Source: Streptomyces reniochalinae (GTDB taxonomy: Bacteria; Actinomycetota; Actinomycetes; Streptomycetales; Streptomycetaceae). Taken from it: 64,000 nt of DNA. Within the stretch, counting starts at the first letter, position 1. Each line of letters opens with the position of its first letter. Location: contig NZ_QOIM01000030.1 of assembly GCF_003323735.1 (NCBI RefSeq), positions 124,001 through 188,000 on the forward strand. Reading direction: 5' to 3'. Position numbers and translations under genes: made by a program. Of this stretch, positions 63,907-64,000 are shown in pieces. The notes beneath the pieces are model-generated. The model was given only the letters and a program-made list of their open reading frames with translations. It searched no databases and had not been told where the DNA came from.

Positions 63907-64000
63907 ATGTCAAGCGTGTCCGAGAGGGAAGACCAGGGAAGCCGCCGCCCGGCACGGAAACGGGCGAGCCCGCCGCGGCTGGACCGCACGCAGGTCGCCG
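63907..64000 (+). CDS. TetR-family regulator, N-terminus only (runs off the right edge)
   Basis: ATG 63907 (or GTG 63916, same frame) opens a frame with a polar N-terminus and RKRASPPRLDRTQVA, which is how the first helix of many tetracycline-repressor-like TetR proteins begins. No Shine-Dalgarno sequence is seen, so it may be leaderless. The operator touches its start. The HTH itself lies beyond the window. Confidence 0.65.
   Translation, partial: MSSVSEREDQGSRRPARKRASPPRLDRTQVA

Overview
The window is high-GC, gene-dense actinobacterial DNA, almost certainly from a Streptomyces or close relative. The evidence is codon use that is nearly all G/C at third positions, GTG starts, hairpin terminators without a T-tract, and a conserved core gene order: purN-purH, folD, malate dehydrogenase, trpS, a D,D-carboxypeptidase, an SCO4848-type membrane protein, a metallophosphoesterase and sdhCDAB. 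No rRNA, tRNA, CRISPR array, integrase or transposase was seen.

Layout. 1-13.2 kb: DUF6350 membrane protein, a linker/membrane protein, purN-purH, a broken FHA gene, a proline-rich membrane protein, folD-DUF3017, a membrane-tethered HTH/DUF2690 protein, mdh, and a divergent MarR/tautomerase pair. 13-16.9 kb: an MFS exporter with a divergent ArsR-type regulator, then a secreted protein. 17.1-24.8 kb: a glycine-betaine operon (betaine aldehyde dehydrogenase, GMC choline dehydrogenase-like enzyme, ABC ATPase, double permease, binding lipoprotein) with four stop/start overlaps. 25-31.4 kb: CopD-like protein, an AhpD-like/PEP-mutase-like pair divergent from a MocR regulator, an NCS1 permease, and small proteins. 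31.4-40.9 kb: ornithine aminotransferase, trpS, a 2'-5' RNA ligase-like protein, YihY, D,D-carboxypeptidase, and a FUSC transporter with its MarR regulator.

41-43.7 kb is different. It is a lower-GC insertion carrying a three-gene cassette: an 'MSFEEEW' accessory protein, a WXG/LXG-like helical protein with a glycine-rich beta-type C-terminal domain, and a 63-residue two-helix membrane protein. I read it as a candidate type VII-associated effector with its immunity protein. It is the best candidate here for an undescribed system.

43.7-64 kb: SCO4848-type protein, metallophosphoesterase, BAAT-type lipoprotein, MFS exporter, quercetin dioxygenase-hydrolase pair, a DapA-family remnant, sdhCDAB, an OHCU decarboxylase, a GH20 lipoprotein, an ECF sigma factor with a membrane partner, an L,D-transpeptidase, an amidase, and an FAD monooxygenase divergent from a TetR gene cut by the window end.

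Recurring themes. Several regulator/target pairs have visible inverted repeats at their start sites. At least three genes (mdh, the RNA ligase-like gene, the metallophosphoesterase) are followed by short tandem repeats that begin at the gene's own stop codon and place stops in all three frames. Two genes (FHA, DapA-family) are decaying.
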